Origin: Bacteroidia bacterium
Lineage (GTDB): Bacteria > Bacteroidota > Bacteroidia > Chitinophagales > Saprospiraceae
Assembly (NCBI GenBank): GCA_030433135.1
Contig: JAUILF010000005.1
Span: 1-54,677 of the forward strand
Length of the DNA: 54,677 nt
Direction: 5' to 3'
This document shows positions 15,974 to 25,840 of the stretch, piece after piece. Each line of letters opens with the position of its first letter. Position 1 is the stretch's first letter. The notes under the pieces were generated by a model that did not search any database, was not told where the DNA came from, and worked only from the letters and a program-made list of their open reading frames with translations. The translations under genes were made by a program, and so were the position numbers.

Positions 15974-16597
15974 ATGGCTACAAAGGTGAATGCACAGAGC
16001 TACTTCGACCGGATCGGAAAGGCATGGGATGAAAGTGACATCAAGAAGAGGCATCCGGAATGGGCCTGGTCGTTGGCTGCTACGCAGTTGTATACGGATA
16101 GTTTGGTCATTGTGGGCTTCAACTGGGGAGCAGCCCAAATGGAGAAGTATGATCCGCAAGAGAGCCTGCCCGATCAGCCATGGCTACAGCAGGATCTCGG
16201 AACACTGTCTCGTACGATTCCCTATCTGCGCAAATATTTTCCGGATATCGACCTGGATAAAGTCGTGCAGACCAATTACTGTTTTTTCCGGTCGCCCGAG
16301 CAAAGCGACATTACATCGGATGACATTGACCGTTGCCATCCCCTATTCATGGATTTGCTGAAAGATCTTCAACCAAAGCAGGTCTTGATCTTTTCATCCG
16401 TCCTACGAGACCGGATCAAGGACCAGCTTTCCAATAGAAAGATTGCCGAAATTCCTTCAGGTGATCGAACAGCTATAGCCATCCGGGCTTCCTGGTCCAT
16501 TGGTGGAAGGGAGATTCCGGTTGGGATTGTGCCTCACCCCAACAATGCGATTACAGGGGAGGCAAGAGAGAAGTGTTGGGAATGGCTGCGAAAGTGA
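15974..16597 (+). CDS. second uracil-DNA-glycosylase-fold protein (putative)
   Basis: The 207-residue protein shows VIVGFNWGA near residue 46 as a possible first UDG motif, NYCFFRS in the middle, LQPKQVLIFSS as a core strand, and IPVGIVPHPNNAI near residue 190 as the late H-P motif. This order and spacing fit the UDG superfamily, but key catalytic acids cannot be assigned by eye. It is followed after 24 bases by the ArdC-like gene. Base composition falls sharply after this gene, so it marks the right end of a GC-rich block. Confidence 0.45.
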   Translation: MATKVNAQSYFDRIGKAWDESDIKKRHPEWAWSLAATQLYTDSLVIVGFNWGAAQMEKYDPQESLPDQPWLQQDLGTLSRTIPYLRKYFPDIDLDKVVQTNYCFFRSPEQSDITSDDIDRCHPLFMDLLKDLQPKQVLIFSSVLRDRIKDQLSNRKIAEIPSGDRTAIAIRASWSIGGREIPVGIVPHPNNAITGEAREKCWEWLRK

Positions 16598-16621
16598 GGG
16601 CGGACTAAATTGAGGACAAAC

Positions 16622-17509
16622 ATGGAGAGTGGATTGAACGAAGATTGGGCTAAAAAGGCATTAGATGAACTTTTTAATCTGACTACTACCTATAGGAGTT
16701 CAGCGAGTTATCACGAATTGTTCAAGTTTATAGTTCGATTCAGAAGTTATTCTCCGTATAACGCAATGCTTATCCATCTTCAACGATCGGGAGCGAGTTT
16801 CGTAGCGCCAGCTTCTAGGTGGCTTCGTGATTATCAAAGAGCAATAAGGCCCGGTGCGAATCCAATAGTTATCCTGCAACCCTTCGGGCCAGTCATGTTT
16901 GTGTACGACGTAGCGGATACGTTACCTCTTCCTGATGCTATGCCATTACCAAAAGAAATTTATAGCCCTTTTGAAGTGCGTGGAGGTAAAATTGGTAAAG
17001 AGTTTGAAATAACCGTCCAAAATGCAAAACGGGATGGGATCCTGGTTCACTTGGAACGAGCCGGTTCCCAAAGCGCTGGGAGTATTCGTAGCACTACGCG
17101 TGGAGGTTCTATTCCATTTTTAGTAAGAAAAAAGCCAAAGGAAGAACACGTTATGGTGCCGATAAAGTACGATCTTCTGGTAAATAGTGCCCACCCAAGG
17201 GAAGTCCAATACGCTACACTGGCTCATGAATTGGGGCACTTGTATTTGGGGCATCTAGGGAGCCCCAACAAGAACTGGTGGCCCGATAGGGGCAAGCTGG
17301 ATTTTTCTTCACGTGAATTTGAAGCTGAATCGGTTAGCTATCTTGTTTGTCTTCGACTTGGATTGGATACACCATCTGAAAAGTATTTAAATGGTTATTT
17401 GTCAAAAAAGAAGGAAGTGCCACAAATCAGCTTAGAGGCAGTGTTGAGAGCTGCGGGACTCATTGAATCAATGGGCCTATCCAGAATGAAGCCAAGAAAT
17501 TATGGCTAG
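16622..17509 (+). CDS. ArdC-like protein with zinc metallopeptidase domain
   Basis: ATG 16622 is preferred over an in-frame TTG at 16610. The first 120 residues resemble the ArdC N-terminal ssDNA-binding domain (FRSYSPYNAMLIHLQ, then an A-x-x-W and a basic R-P-G segment). The C-terminal half holds a zincin core, LAHELGHLYLGH near residue 200, with a downstream FEAESVSYLV that supplies the third ligand. ImmA/IrrE- and ArdC-type peptidases share this layout. ArdC proteins of plasmids and phages counter restriction. A chromosomal copy opening an AT-rich restriction block may instead regulate the block by cutting a repressor. That role is inference. Confidence 0.7.
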   Translation: MESGLNEDWAKKALDELFNLTTTYRSSASYHELFKFIVRFRSYSPYNAMLIHLQRSGASFVAPASRWLRDYQRAIRPGANPIVILQPFGPVMFVYDVADTLPLPDAMPLPKEIYSPFEVRGGKIGKEFEITVQNAKRDGILVHLERAGSQSAGSIRSTTRGGSIPFLVRKKPKEEHVMVPIKYDLLVNSAHPREVQYATLAHELGHLYLGHLGSPNKNWWPDRGKLDFSSREFEAESVSYLVCLRLGLDTPSEKYLNGYLSKKKEVPQISLEAVLRAAGLIESMGLSRMKPRNYG

Positions 17510-17626
17510 CAGATTATCGGATACAGAAGTTTATAACAAAAAAGAATATGTGCTAGATTCTGTCAAGGATGTCTGATCAAAAGTGTCAATTCTCAATATA
17601 AGATTCGAATAAATTAATGATTAACT

Positions 17627-20600
17627 ATGTCAATCGAAATAGGTCAGATCGTAAAGAACTTAGTTGCTAATGAGGCTGTTGTGATTAATCACATTCAGCC
17701 TTTGGGGGATATGATTTCTATAAAGTATACTGGTATTAATTCAAGTCGATCCAGTACGAAGATAATATCTGCACTTGATTTTGATTCATTGGAGATATTA
17801 TCTCAGGAAGGAAAATTCAATTTTAAAGGAGATCCTGCGAAGTTTAGATTGTTTGCTGAGGCTGAACGGATCAATTCTGCTTATCAATTTGATCCGTTAT
17901 TTGCCGTAAATTGCAGTATTGTGGATCCTTTGCCGCACCAGGTTGAGGCTGTGTATAAATTCTTGTTGCCTCTTCCTAAAATTCGTTTTCTTCTTGCCGA
18001 CGATACAGGAGCAGGAAAAACAATTATGACAGGTCTTCTAATCAAGGAATTGATGATGAGAGGACTTGCTGAGCGAATACTAATTGTCACTCCTGGCGGT
18101 TTGACCAAGCAATGGCAAGAGGATGAGTTAGGAATTAAATTTAATATCCCATTTACGTTAGTCAACAGGGCGTTATTTTCATCAGATCCAAACGTTTTTC
18201 ATTCCACTCAAAAGATAGTCACATCAATCGATTTTATTTCCCGTGAAGATGTTTTAAATGTGGCCAGTAATTCTCATTGGGATTTAATAGTATTTGATGA
18301 AAGCCATAAGTTGTCTGCCTATGAATACGGTAGCAAGCAATACCTGTCGCAACGCTATAAAGCAGCACAGGTTTTATCGCAACAGTGTGAACATATTTTG
18401 CTGCTTACAGCTACGCCACACCGTGGACGAACGGATACATTTAAAAAGCTTCTTCAGCTTCTTGATGAAGACATTTTTGCAACAGATGAAATTGCTTCTA
18501 CAAGGATAAAGGAACTGGAGCATAATGGCATTAATAAGTTCTTTATACGTCGATTGAAGGAAGACATGAAGGATTGGCAAGGTAAACCGCTCTTTAAGGA
18601 TCGATTTACCAAGACTGTGGCCTACCAATTGACTCCAGAGGAAAAGGAACTGTATGATGCAGTTACAAAGTATTTAACGAAGAAGAAAGAGGAAGCATCA
18701 GAAACAAGGAATATTCATGTTTCCCTTGCGCTAACGGTGATGCAGCGGAGATTGGTAAGTTCGATTTTTGCAATTAAAAATACACTGGAACGAAGATGGG
18801 GCGCTTTGCAGGGAATTATTGATGAGGTGAATAAAAACCCGAACCTATGGAGTCAGCGGCACAAACTCGAAGGCTTTGATGTCGACAATATCGAAGATTA
18901 TGAGGATCTTGAGGATGATGAGCGAGATGCGTTGGATGGCATATTGTCTGATCCTCGAAAGTTCAAACTTTTTACGACGGCAAAGAGTATTGGTGAGATT
19001 CAGCAGGAGGCCACTGAGGTGAAGAAGTTGTTTGATATGGCTCAATCACTTTATCACCGAAATCAAGAGGAAAAGAAGTTCCAGGAGTTGCAAGAGTTGC
19101 TTAAATCCAATGGTGTAGTGGACAAGGGGGAGAAGCTGGTTATCTTCACCGAACATAAGGATACTTTATTATATCTGGAGGAGCGACTCACCAAGCGAGG
19201 AGGATATAAAGTGGCTACTATTCATGGCGGTAAGAGTGTAGATGAGCGTAGGGATGCGCAATGGGCTTTCGCAAAACCCGATACCCAGATCTTGATTGGA
19301 ACTGATGCAGCCGGTGAGGGTATCAACCTTCAGTTCTGTCGTTTGCTGATCAATTGGGATATTCCTTGGAATCCTAACCGATTGGAACAGCGGATGGGAC
19401 GGATTCACCGATACGGTCAGAAGCAGGATGTACTCGTCTTTAATATGGTAGCGAGCAATACTAAAGAAGGTAAAGTATTGGAACGTTTATTGACCAAGCT
19501 GGATATTATTCGGGAAGGAATGGGTGATGATCGAGTCTATGATGTCATTCAAGACGTACTGGAAGGTGTTGGATTGGATGATATTATCGAATCTGTATTT
19601 AATGGTCGGGAGACAGCATTGGATAGATTCTTATCTCAAGATGATGCAGCACTTAAATTGAAGTTCAGAGAAAAGATCGATGAACAGAAGGATAAATTGG
19701 CACATAGTGTTGTGGATTATAAGGATGCAAGGACCTTAAAGGAAGACTCGGACGAAAAGCGTCTCCAGCCTATTTATATTCGCTTATTCTTCGAGAAGGC
19801 ATTCCAGAATCTCGGTGGTTCATTTACAGAGTTAAGACAGTCAATATTCAGGATAGATAAGATGCCTGACAAAGTTATAGGCGAATTGAAAGATACCTAT
19901 AAAATTCACTTTGATGCCATTAAGTCCATCCAATTTTGTTTTGATAAACAGATCTTCCTTGACTATCAAAGTATTGGTGATCTGGGCCATGTTCATTATA
20001 TCAATCCGGGGAATCCTGTCTTTGACAGCTTGGTTGCTGTGGTACGAAACCAGTACCGAGAAGATATGATCAAAGGAACTATCTTGATTTCCCCTGATGA
20101 TAAGGAAGATTATTTTGCGTTCTTTGTGAAGAGTCAGATCGTTGACAATCGACCAAGCAAGGTTGATGATAGTGTCGCAGATGAGAGACTGGTTATGGTA
20201 TATCAATCCGGGAAAGGTGAATTTCATATTACATCACCAGCAAAATTTATTGATTTACATCCACCTATGGAATTCACCAAGCCCATTGCTCCCCCAGAAG
20301 TCATTGACACCAATGAAGTGATTCAATGGAGTTTTGAAAGAATAACCACGCAACAATTTGAAGATACAAAGTCTCATGTGGCCAAAGACGCGGCTGATCG
20401 TAGGGGCTACCTTGAATCGGCGTTTACCCAGGTCATCATGGACTTGCAAATATCCATACATGAATTGCAAAGTAAATTACTCTTAGGTGACAATAAAGTA
20501 CAGGAATTGATCTTGAAGAAGCAAGAGCGTATCCACGAGTTGATCGAGAAAAAGAGAGACCGCCTTGAACGTCTGGATTTGATGACACAACTCAATCCAA

Positions 20601-21061
20601 AGGCACCGGAGGTGTTAGGATGTGCCTATATAGTTCCACTTACGCAGGTGGAATACGTCGGACATTATGGTATGAGTAGAGATGACGAGGCTGAGGCGAT
20701 TGCTATGAAGGCCACCATGGATTATGAATTGGAACATGGATGGGAGCCACAAGACGTAAGTGCCAACAACGAAGGCTATGACGTGAAAAGTATCAGCCCA
20801 GAGCAACTGAAGCGCTATATTGAAGTGAAAGGTCGAAGTGGCCAAGATGGCAGTGTGATGCTCAGTGAGAACGAGATGAACCGTTTGGCTCAGTTAGATG
20901 ATGCTGCCTGGTTGTACATTGTGATGAATTGTAAGAGCAAACCAGAGCTATACCGGATTCAAAATCCAGCAAAGGCACTCAGATTCGAATTGAAATCAAA
21001 AGGCGTACAATACTTTCTGCCGATGGCAGAATGGAAACAAAAAGTGGATCAACATGCCTAA
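17627..21061 (+). CDS. SNF2-family helicase with C-terminal DUF3883 (DrmD-like)
   Basis: This 1144-residue ATPase has all SF2/SNF2 landmarks: GAGKT near residue 130, the DESH box at about 224, LLTATPHRG, the second lobe with VIFTEHKDTL, GTDAAGEGINLQ, and motif VI QRMGRIHRYGQ at about 588-598. Residues of about 1045-1110 form a DUF3883 domain (YDVKSI, YIEVKGR), a nuclease-like fold found at the ends of defence helicases. Its overall build is like DrmD of class 1 DISARM. The last 8 bases overlap the DUF262-HNH gene, so it leads a tightly coupled operon with the methylase and DUF499 ATPase. DNA translocation or remodelling on invading DNA is inferred. Confidence 0.85.
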   Translation: MSIEIGQIVKNLVANEAVVINHIQPLGDMISIKYTGINSSRSSTKIISALDFDSLEILSQEGKFNFKGDPAKFRLFAEAERINSAYQFDPLFAVNCSIVDPLPHQVEAVYKFLLPLPKIRFLLADDTGAGKTIMTGLLIKELMMRGLAERILIVTPGGLTKQWQEDELGIKFNIPFTLVNRALFSSDPNVFHSTQKIVTSIDFISREDVLNVASNSHWDLIVFDESHKLSAYEYGSKQYLSQRYKAAQVLSQQCEHILLLTATPHRGRTDTFKKLLQLLDEDIFATDEIASTRIKELEHNGINKFFIRRLKEDMKDWQGKPLFKDRFTKTVAYQLTPEEKELYDAVTKYLTKKKEEASETRNIHVSLALTVMQRRLVSSIFAIKNTLERRWGALQGIIDEVNKNPNLWSQRHKLEGFDVDNIEDYEDLEDDERDALDGILSDPRKFKLFTTAKSIGEIQQEATEVKKLFDMAQSLYHRNQEEKKFQELQELLKSNGVVDKGEKLVIFTEHKDTLLYLEERLTKRGGYKVATIHGGKSVDERRDAQWAFAKPDTQILIGTDAAGEGINLQFCRLLINWDIPWNPNRLEQRMGRIHRYGQKQDVLVFNMVASNTKEGKVLERLLTKLDIIREGMGDDRVYDVIQDVLEGVGLDDIIESVFNGRETALDRFLSQDDAALKLKFREKIDEQKDKLAHSVVDYKDARTLKEDSDEKRLQPIYIRLFFEKAFQNLGGSFTELRQSIFRIDKMPDKVIGELKDTYKIHFDAIKSIQFCFDKQIFLDYQSIGDLGHVHYINPGNPVFDSLVAVVRNQYREDMIKGTILISPDDKEDYFAFFVKSQIVDNRPSKVDDSVADERLVMVYQSGKGEFHITSPAKFIDLHPPMEFTKPIAPPEVIDTNEVIQWSFERITTQQFEDTKSHVAKDAADRRGYLESAFTQVIMDLQISIHELQSKLLLGDNKVQELILKKQERIHELIEKKRDRLERLDLMTQLNPKAPEVLGCAYIVPLTQVEYVGHYGMSRDDEAEAIAMKATMDYELEHGWEPQDVSANNEGYDVKSISPEQLKRYIEVKGRSGQDGSVMLSENEMNRLAQLDDAAWLYIVMNCKSKPELYRIQNPAKALRFELKSKGVQYFLPMAEWKQKVDQHA

Positions 21062-22751
21062 CCAAACCGAAACAATTAGAAAGTTCATCAAATGCCTTAA
21101 TAATAAGGATGAACAAGGAGGCTTCTGGCTTCCAAACATACAACGTCCATTCGTCTGGAAGAAAGATCAAATCGAGCGATTGTATGATTCAATTTTACGA
21201 GAATACCCTATTGGAACTTTGCTCATATGGAAGACAAAAAGTGAATTAAGGAGAAGAAAGTTCATCGATAATTTCAAAAGTGGAATAAGCCTATCTAATT
21301 TCTATATTCCTCAGGACAATGCTCAGAAAATGATGGTATTGGATGGCCAGCAACGGCTTCAGTCCCTATTCATTGGCCTAATGGGAAGTTATGATGGAGA
21401 AGAACTTTATATTAATATTCTTAGTGGTGACATAGTGGCTCCTGAGGATATCAAATTTGACTTTAAATTCAAGCCTAAATCTAGTACACCTTTTCCATTT
21501 GTGCTTTTTAAGGAGTTGGTATTTACTGATAACAAACCAAAGGAAATTGTTAAACAGATTGTATCTATAAATGAAGTTTCCGAGAAACAAGAAGATAGAA
21601 TTTATGACAATGTCGAGTTGATTCGAGAGGTATTTTGCACCCAAGAGAATATACTTTACCAGTTGGTTGATAGCGTTGACCGTCCAAATACCTACACTGA
21701 AGAGGATATAGTTGAAATTTTTATCCGGGCAAATTCCGGAGGCACGCCATTGGGAAAATCTGACCTCCTCTTTAGTCTTCTTACAGCTAGTTGGGAAGAG
21801 GTTGAGAATAATATGGATGAATTGCTTGATGACTTAAATAGAACGGGCTATAAATTTGATCGTGACTTCATCTTAAAAATTTCTTTGGTTTTATTGGACA
21901 AAGGGGCTAAATACGAGATAAAGAAATTTAGACTTCCAGAAGTAAAGGAGGGAATCGAAAAGAACTGGCAATCAATTGCTGATGCAATACGCTATGTAAA
22001 GGACTTTATTTATGGTAAGACATTTTTGAAGACAGACAAAACTATACCTTCATATGCTAGTTTGATTCCAATTATCTACAGTAAATATCATTTTCCGAAG
22101 ACTTGGGGTGATAATTTGGAAGCAGATCTTGTTGATTATTTAATTAAGGTTAATCTTACAGGTGTTTTTGGAGGTGTATCTGATAGTTTCACCGATGCTT
22201 TGGTCTCAACAGTGAAAACTAATGAAGGATTTGTAAAGACTGAAATATTTGGCGAAATCCGATCAAAGGGAAAGAGCATGGAGATTACTAAAGAAAGTTT
22301 GCTAAGTTATCATTTTTCATCTAAGGAATTACACTTGTTGCTAAACCTTTGGTACGGCTTTAATTACCAGCCATCATGGGAGCAAAACAAGCCTCAGGTA
22401 GATCATATATTCCCGCAAAGCGCATTAAAAAGTATTAAAATATCGAATCCAGAGACAGGTAAAATGAACATCATGAAATACAAGTGGTGGGATCGAGATC
22501 AGATTGCAAATTTAATGCTTCTTACTGCTCGTGAAAATGGAGCAGGCAATAAATCCGATTCCTTGCCGAATGTTTGGTTCTCAAATAAAACTGAAGATTA
22601 TCTCAAGATGCACCTTATTCCAAATGATCCCTCGCTTTGGGAATTAGACCGATATGAGGATTTTATCATAGAGCGGAAGAAATTACTCATTGATCAGTTT
22701 GAGGACATACTGTATATACCTAAAACTGAGTCAGAAACAAAAGTCGAATGA
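21054..22751 (+). CDS. DUF262-HNH (GmrSD-type) nuclease
   Basis: The protein is a compact 565-residue GmrSD-like fusion. The N-terminal DUF262 part has LPNIQRPFVWKKDQ and a perfect DGQQR at 97-101. The C-terminal part holds an HNH motif of the DUF1524 type: VDHIFPQSAL with D450-H451, and NLMLLTARENGAGNKSD near residue 486. Such enzymes cut modified DNA in an NTP-dependent way. The gene overlaps the helicase upstream by 8 bases and the methylase downstream by 4 bases (ATGA). Sharing an operon with a methylase suggests that it instead discriminates by host methylation, or that it is an add-on to the methylase system. Confidence 0.85.
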   Translation: MPNQTETIRKFIKCLNNKDEQGGFWLPNIQRPFVWKKDQIERLYDSILREYPIGTLLIWKTKSELRRRKFIDNFKSGISLSNFYIPQDNAQKMMVLDGQQRLQSLFIGLMGSYDGEELYINILSGDIVAPEDIKFDFKFKPKSSTPFPFVLFKELVFTDNKPKEIVKQIVSINEVSEKQEDRIYDNVELIREVFCTQENILYQLVDSVDRPNTYTEEDIVEIFIRANSGGTPLGKSDLLFSLLTASWEEVENNMDELLDDLNRTGYKFDRDFILKISLVLLDKGAKYEIKKFRLPEVKEGIEKNWQSIADAIRYVKDFIYGKTFLKTDKTIPSYASLIPIIYSKYHFPKTWGDNLEADLVDYLIKVNLTGVFGGVSDSFTDALVSTVKTNEGFVKTEIFGEIRSKGKSMEITKESLLSYHFSSKELHLLLNLWYGFNYQPSWEQNKPQVDHIFPQSALKSIKISNPETGKMNIMKYKWWDRDQIANLMLLTARENGAGNKSDSLPNVWFSNKTEDYLKMHLIPNDPSLWELDRYEDFIIERKKLLIDQFEDILYIPKTESETKVE

Positions 22752-25700
22752 CCCTAGCCAAAAAACTCATCGAAGTGGCTATGCCAATCAAGGAAATATC
22801 GGCAGAAAGTGTACGAGACAAATCCATCCGGCACGGGCATATATCTACCCTGCACTTGTGGTGGGCAAGACGACCATTACCTGTCTGTAGAGCTGTAGTA
22901 TTTGCCAGTTTGGTGCCTGATCCGGAGGATGAGCATTGCCCACAAGCTTTCAAGGATGCTTGTAGGATGTTGTTGGGCGAGCCATTCGCCTTGGATAATG
23001 GAGGCAATATATTGGATTGGTATGAACCTTATGACGACATCCCCTATACCTCGGCCATTGACCGTATGGAGGATACCCTGCGCAACAGGTTGTTGATGTT
23101 CATAGGAAAGTTCTCAGAAAAGTACATCCTGGCTGCGAGGCAAGGTAAGACAGCGGCAGCAAAAGATATGCTGTCAGATGCCAGCCTGATTAAGTGGGAC
23201 AATAAGAATAATAATAACATCATTGGTAAAGCTCGAAAGCTGATATGGGTTGCCCACAATGCTTCTAGCGGCAAGACAGCCAAAGTACTGCTTGCAGATT
23301 TTGATGCAGCTTACAAAGCCATAAAAACAGCAGAAAATGAACTCTATAGCATAGCTGACCGCCATTTAGCAACCAAGCAAGTTCAAGCTAACGAAACTGC
23401 GTTACAAAAAGCCATTGATGACTTTCAGGACAAAATGCCGAAGGTATTTGACCCTTTTGCTGGTGGTGGGGCTATTCCTTTAGAATCGGCAAGATTGGGC
23501 TGCAAAACCTACGGCAACGACATTAACCCGGTAGCCCATATCATACAAAAAGGAAGTTTGGAATTTCCACAGAAATATGGTAAGCCGATTACTTACTCAA
23601 ATGCCGAGTTTACTTTACTATATGGTGCCGAAACGTTAAAGAGTATTCCTAATGAATGGAAAACCTTCTATGCTGGAAATACCACTGGAGTGCGGATTCC
23701 AAACAGACTGAGTTTTGATGTAGAGTTTTATGCCAAAAAACTTCTATCTGAAACGGAAAAGTTAATTGGTCATCTGTATCCCACTGATGAAAAAGGAAAT
23801 AAGCCAATCGCCTATTATTGGGCAAGAACAGGATTATGTTCCAACCCGAGTTGTAGAGCTCAAATTCCTTTATTAAAAGGGTTTTATCTAGTTAACACAA
23901 GCCAAAAGCATATTTACTTAAAGCCACAAATAACTAATAATGAAATAAATTTTGAAATCAGAATTGGGAAAACCAATGATATGGGCTGGATGGGTAAAAG
24001 CCTTACCTGCCCCTGTTGTGGAGCCACTACTTCGGTCAAGGACCTAAAACAGCAGTCATTGGATGGTAAGCTGAATGAGAGATTGATTGCAATTATCGAA
24101 CATTCAGAAAATGGTAAGGCCTATCGCCTCCCTTTTGAATCGGAATTGAAAGTTTCAAAAATCAAAGAAGAGGCTTTTTATCAATCCATAATACCTACCG
24201 AAACTATGAAAGATATTCCTGATCTAGTCAGTGGTAGAGGCTGGGGAATTTCAAAGTGGTCAGAGTTGTTCTCTAAAAGACAACTCCTTTTAATGCAGAC
24301 ATTAATTATGCAATTGAATGAATTAAAAGCTGAATTGAATACTGACAATTCAGAATATTCTAAAGCCATAATTACCTATTTATCCATTTTGATAGATAGG
24401 GGATCTGCCATCAACACTTCTTTTGGTAGATGGGATGTTAGTCGTGAAAATGTTCAAAGTCCATTTTCAAAGCAAGCAATCCCGATGATGTATGACTATC
24501 CTGAAGCAAATCTATTAGGTAATTCCTCGGGCAGCTTATTAAATCAACTGGAATGGATAAAGCGATATATAGAATCAGAAAATGGTTATCCGTTTTCAGT
24601 AAATTTAAATAACGCCAGTAGTGGTGACAAATCTCAGTTTAAAGATAAGTTTCTAACAGCAGTAATTACCGACCCACCATATTATGATGCGATTGCTTAT
24701 GCTGACCTTTCTGATTTTTTTTATGTATGGCTGAAGAGAACTTTAGGAGATATATTTCCATTGAATTTCGCAACGCCAAACACCCCTAAAACAGAAGAAT
24801 GTACTGCATTAAAACATCATCATAATGATAGTAAAGAAGAAGCTAAAGTCCATTTCGAAAGGAAACTAACGCAAATATTTGATGCCATTGAGCATCAAAC
24901 TTCAGATATTGTGAGTATTATGTTTGCTCATCAGAGTACGGAGGCATGGACAACCCTTTGCAACTCTATTCTTGGGGCTCGAATGAATATTACAGGTTCT
25001 TGGCCTGTTGATACTGAAATGGCAAACCGAAGTTTGGGTCTAGCAGGTGCTGTTTTAGCTTCCTCAGTCACAGTATCCGCCAGACCTTCTCAAAGACAAG
25101 GGTACGGTACCTATAAAGATGTCAAAAAAGCAATTGAAATAACAGTTGCCAAAGAGGTAGAAGAACTCTACCGCTTAGGCTTTAGAGGAGCAGATTTATT
25201 AACAGCATGTTTTGGTCAAGCTGTTAGTGATTTTGGCAAATATGAAAAAGTAGAAAAAGCAGATGGCAGTGAAGTTACTGTGGCTGAATTATTAGAGATG
25301 GCTCGTGAGAGTGCCTTTAATGCTTTATTAAAAGGCTTTGACGGGGATGACTTTACTAAGTTCTACATCGGATGGTTGCAGCTCTACGGCTTTGTAGAAA
25401 GTGACTTTGATGATGCGGCCAAGTTCAGCCGTGTAGGGTTGAGCATCAATGTTCAGGATTTGTTCACAGATCACATTCTTATCAAAAATGGCAACAAACA
25501 AGCTTTAGGTGGTTTTGCCGATAGACTAGCCACTAGTAAGAACCTGGGAGAAAAAGCCAACAGTCATTTGATAGACCAGGTGCACAGAGCCATGCATTTG
25601 TACCAAGGCAGCAATCGGGGCAATTTGTTAGAGTTCATCCATCGGGTAGCCTCTAATCCAGACAATCCGTTTTGGCGGGTACTTACCTCGCTTTGCGAGA

Positions 25701-25828
25701 TATTACCAGGTGGCAGTGAGGATCATAAACAAGCTACTGGCCTAATCACCAACAAAGAAAGTCTCATTCGTGAAAGTGCAACAGCACAGCGAGACAAGGC
25801 ATCACAAGGAGGTCTTTTTGACTTATAA
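22748..25828 (+). CDS. DUF1156 DNA methyltransferase
   Basis: The 1026-residue enzyme opens with a DUF1156 domain (KKLIEVAMPIKEIS and HLWWARRP). The S-adenosylmethionine site is DPFAGGGAIP with an acidic ND pair (about 233-260), and the catalytic motif is TDPPYYD (about 641-647), typical of amino-methylating DNA enzymes. Two cysteine clusters (CSNPSC near 365 and CPCCG near 421) form a likely zinc knuckle. DUF1156 methylases occur in DISARM-like and related defence loci, where they mark self DNA. It is coupled to the DUF262-HNH gene by ATGA and lies 12 bases before the DUF499 gene, so it belongs to one transcript with them. Confidence 0.85.
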   Translation: MTLAKKLIEVAMPIKEISAESVRDKSIRHGHISTLHLWWARRPLPVCRAVVFASLVPDPEDEHCPQAFKDACRMLLGEPFALDNGGNILDWYEPYDDIPYTSAIDRMEDTLRNRLLMFIGKFSEKYILAARQGKTAAAKDMLSDASLIKWDNKNNNNIIGKARKLIWVAHNASSGKTAKVLLADFDAAYKAIKTAENELYSIADRHLATKQVQANETALQKAIDDFQDKMPKVFDPFAGGGAIPLESARLGCKTYGNDINPVAHIIQKGSLEFPQKYGKPITYSNAEFTLLYGAETLKSIPNEWKTFYAGNTTGVRIPNRLSFDVEFYAKKLLSETEKLIGHLYPTDEKGNKPIAYYWARTGLCSNPSCRAQIPLLKGFYLVNTSQKHIYLKPQITNNEINFEIRIGKTNDMGWMGKSLTCPCCGATTSVKDLKQQSLDGKLNERLIAIIEHSENGKAYRLPFESELKVSKIKEEAFYQSIIPTETMKDIPDLVSGRGWGISKWSELFSKRQLLLMQTLIMQLNELKAELNTDNSEYSKAIITYLSILIDRGSAINTSFGRWDVSRENVQSPFSKQAIPMMYDYPEANLLGNSSGSLLNQLEWIKRYIESENGYPFSVNLNNASSGDKSQFKDKFLTAVITDPPYYDAIAYADLSDFFYVWLKRTLGDIFPLNFATPNTPKTEECTALKHHHNDSKEEAKVHFERKLTQIFDAIEHQTSDIVSIMFAHQSTEAWTTLCNSILGARMNITGSWPVDTEMANRSLGLAGAVLASSVTVSARPSQRQGYGTYKDVKKAIEITVAKEVEELYRLGFRGADLLTACFGQAVSDFGKYEKVEKADGSEVTVAELLEMARESAFNALLKGFDGDDFTKFYIGWLQLYGFVESDFDDAAKFSRVGLSINVQDLFTDHILIKNGNKQALGGFADRLATSKNLGEKANSHLIDQVHRAMHLYQGSNRGNLLEFIHRVASNPDNPFWRVLTSLCEILPGGSEDHKQATGLITNKESLIRESATAQRDKASQGGLFDL

Positions 25829-25840
25829 AGGATTTGAATC

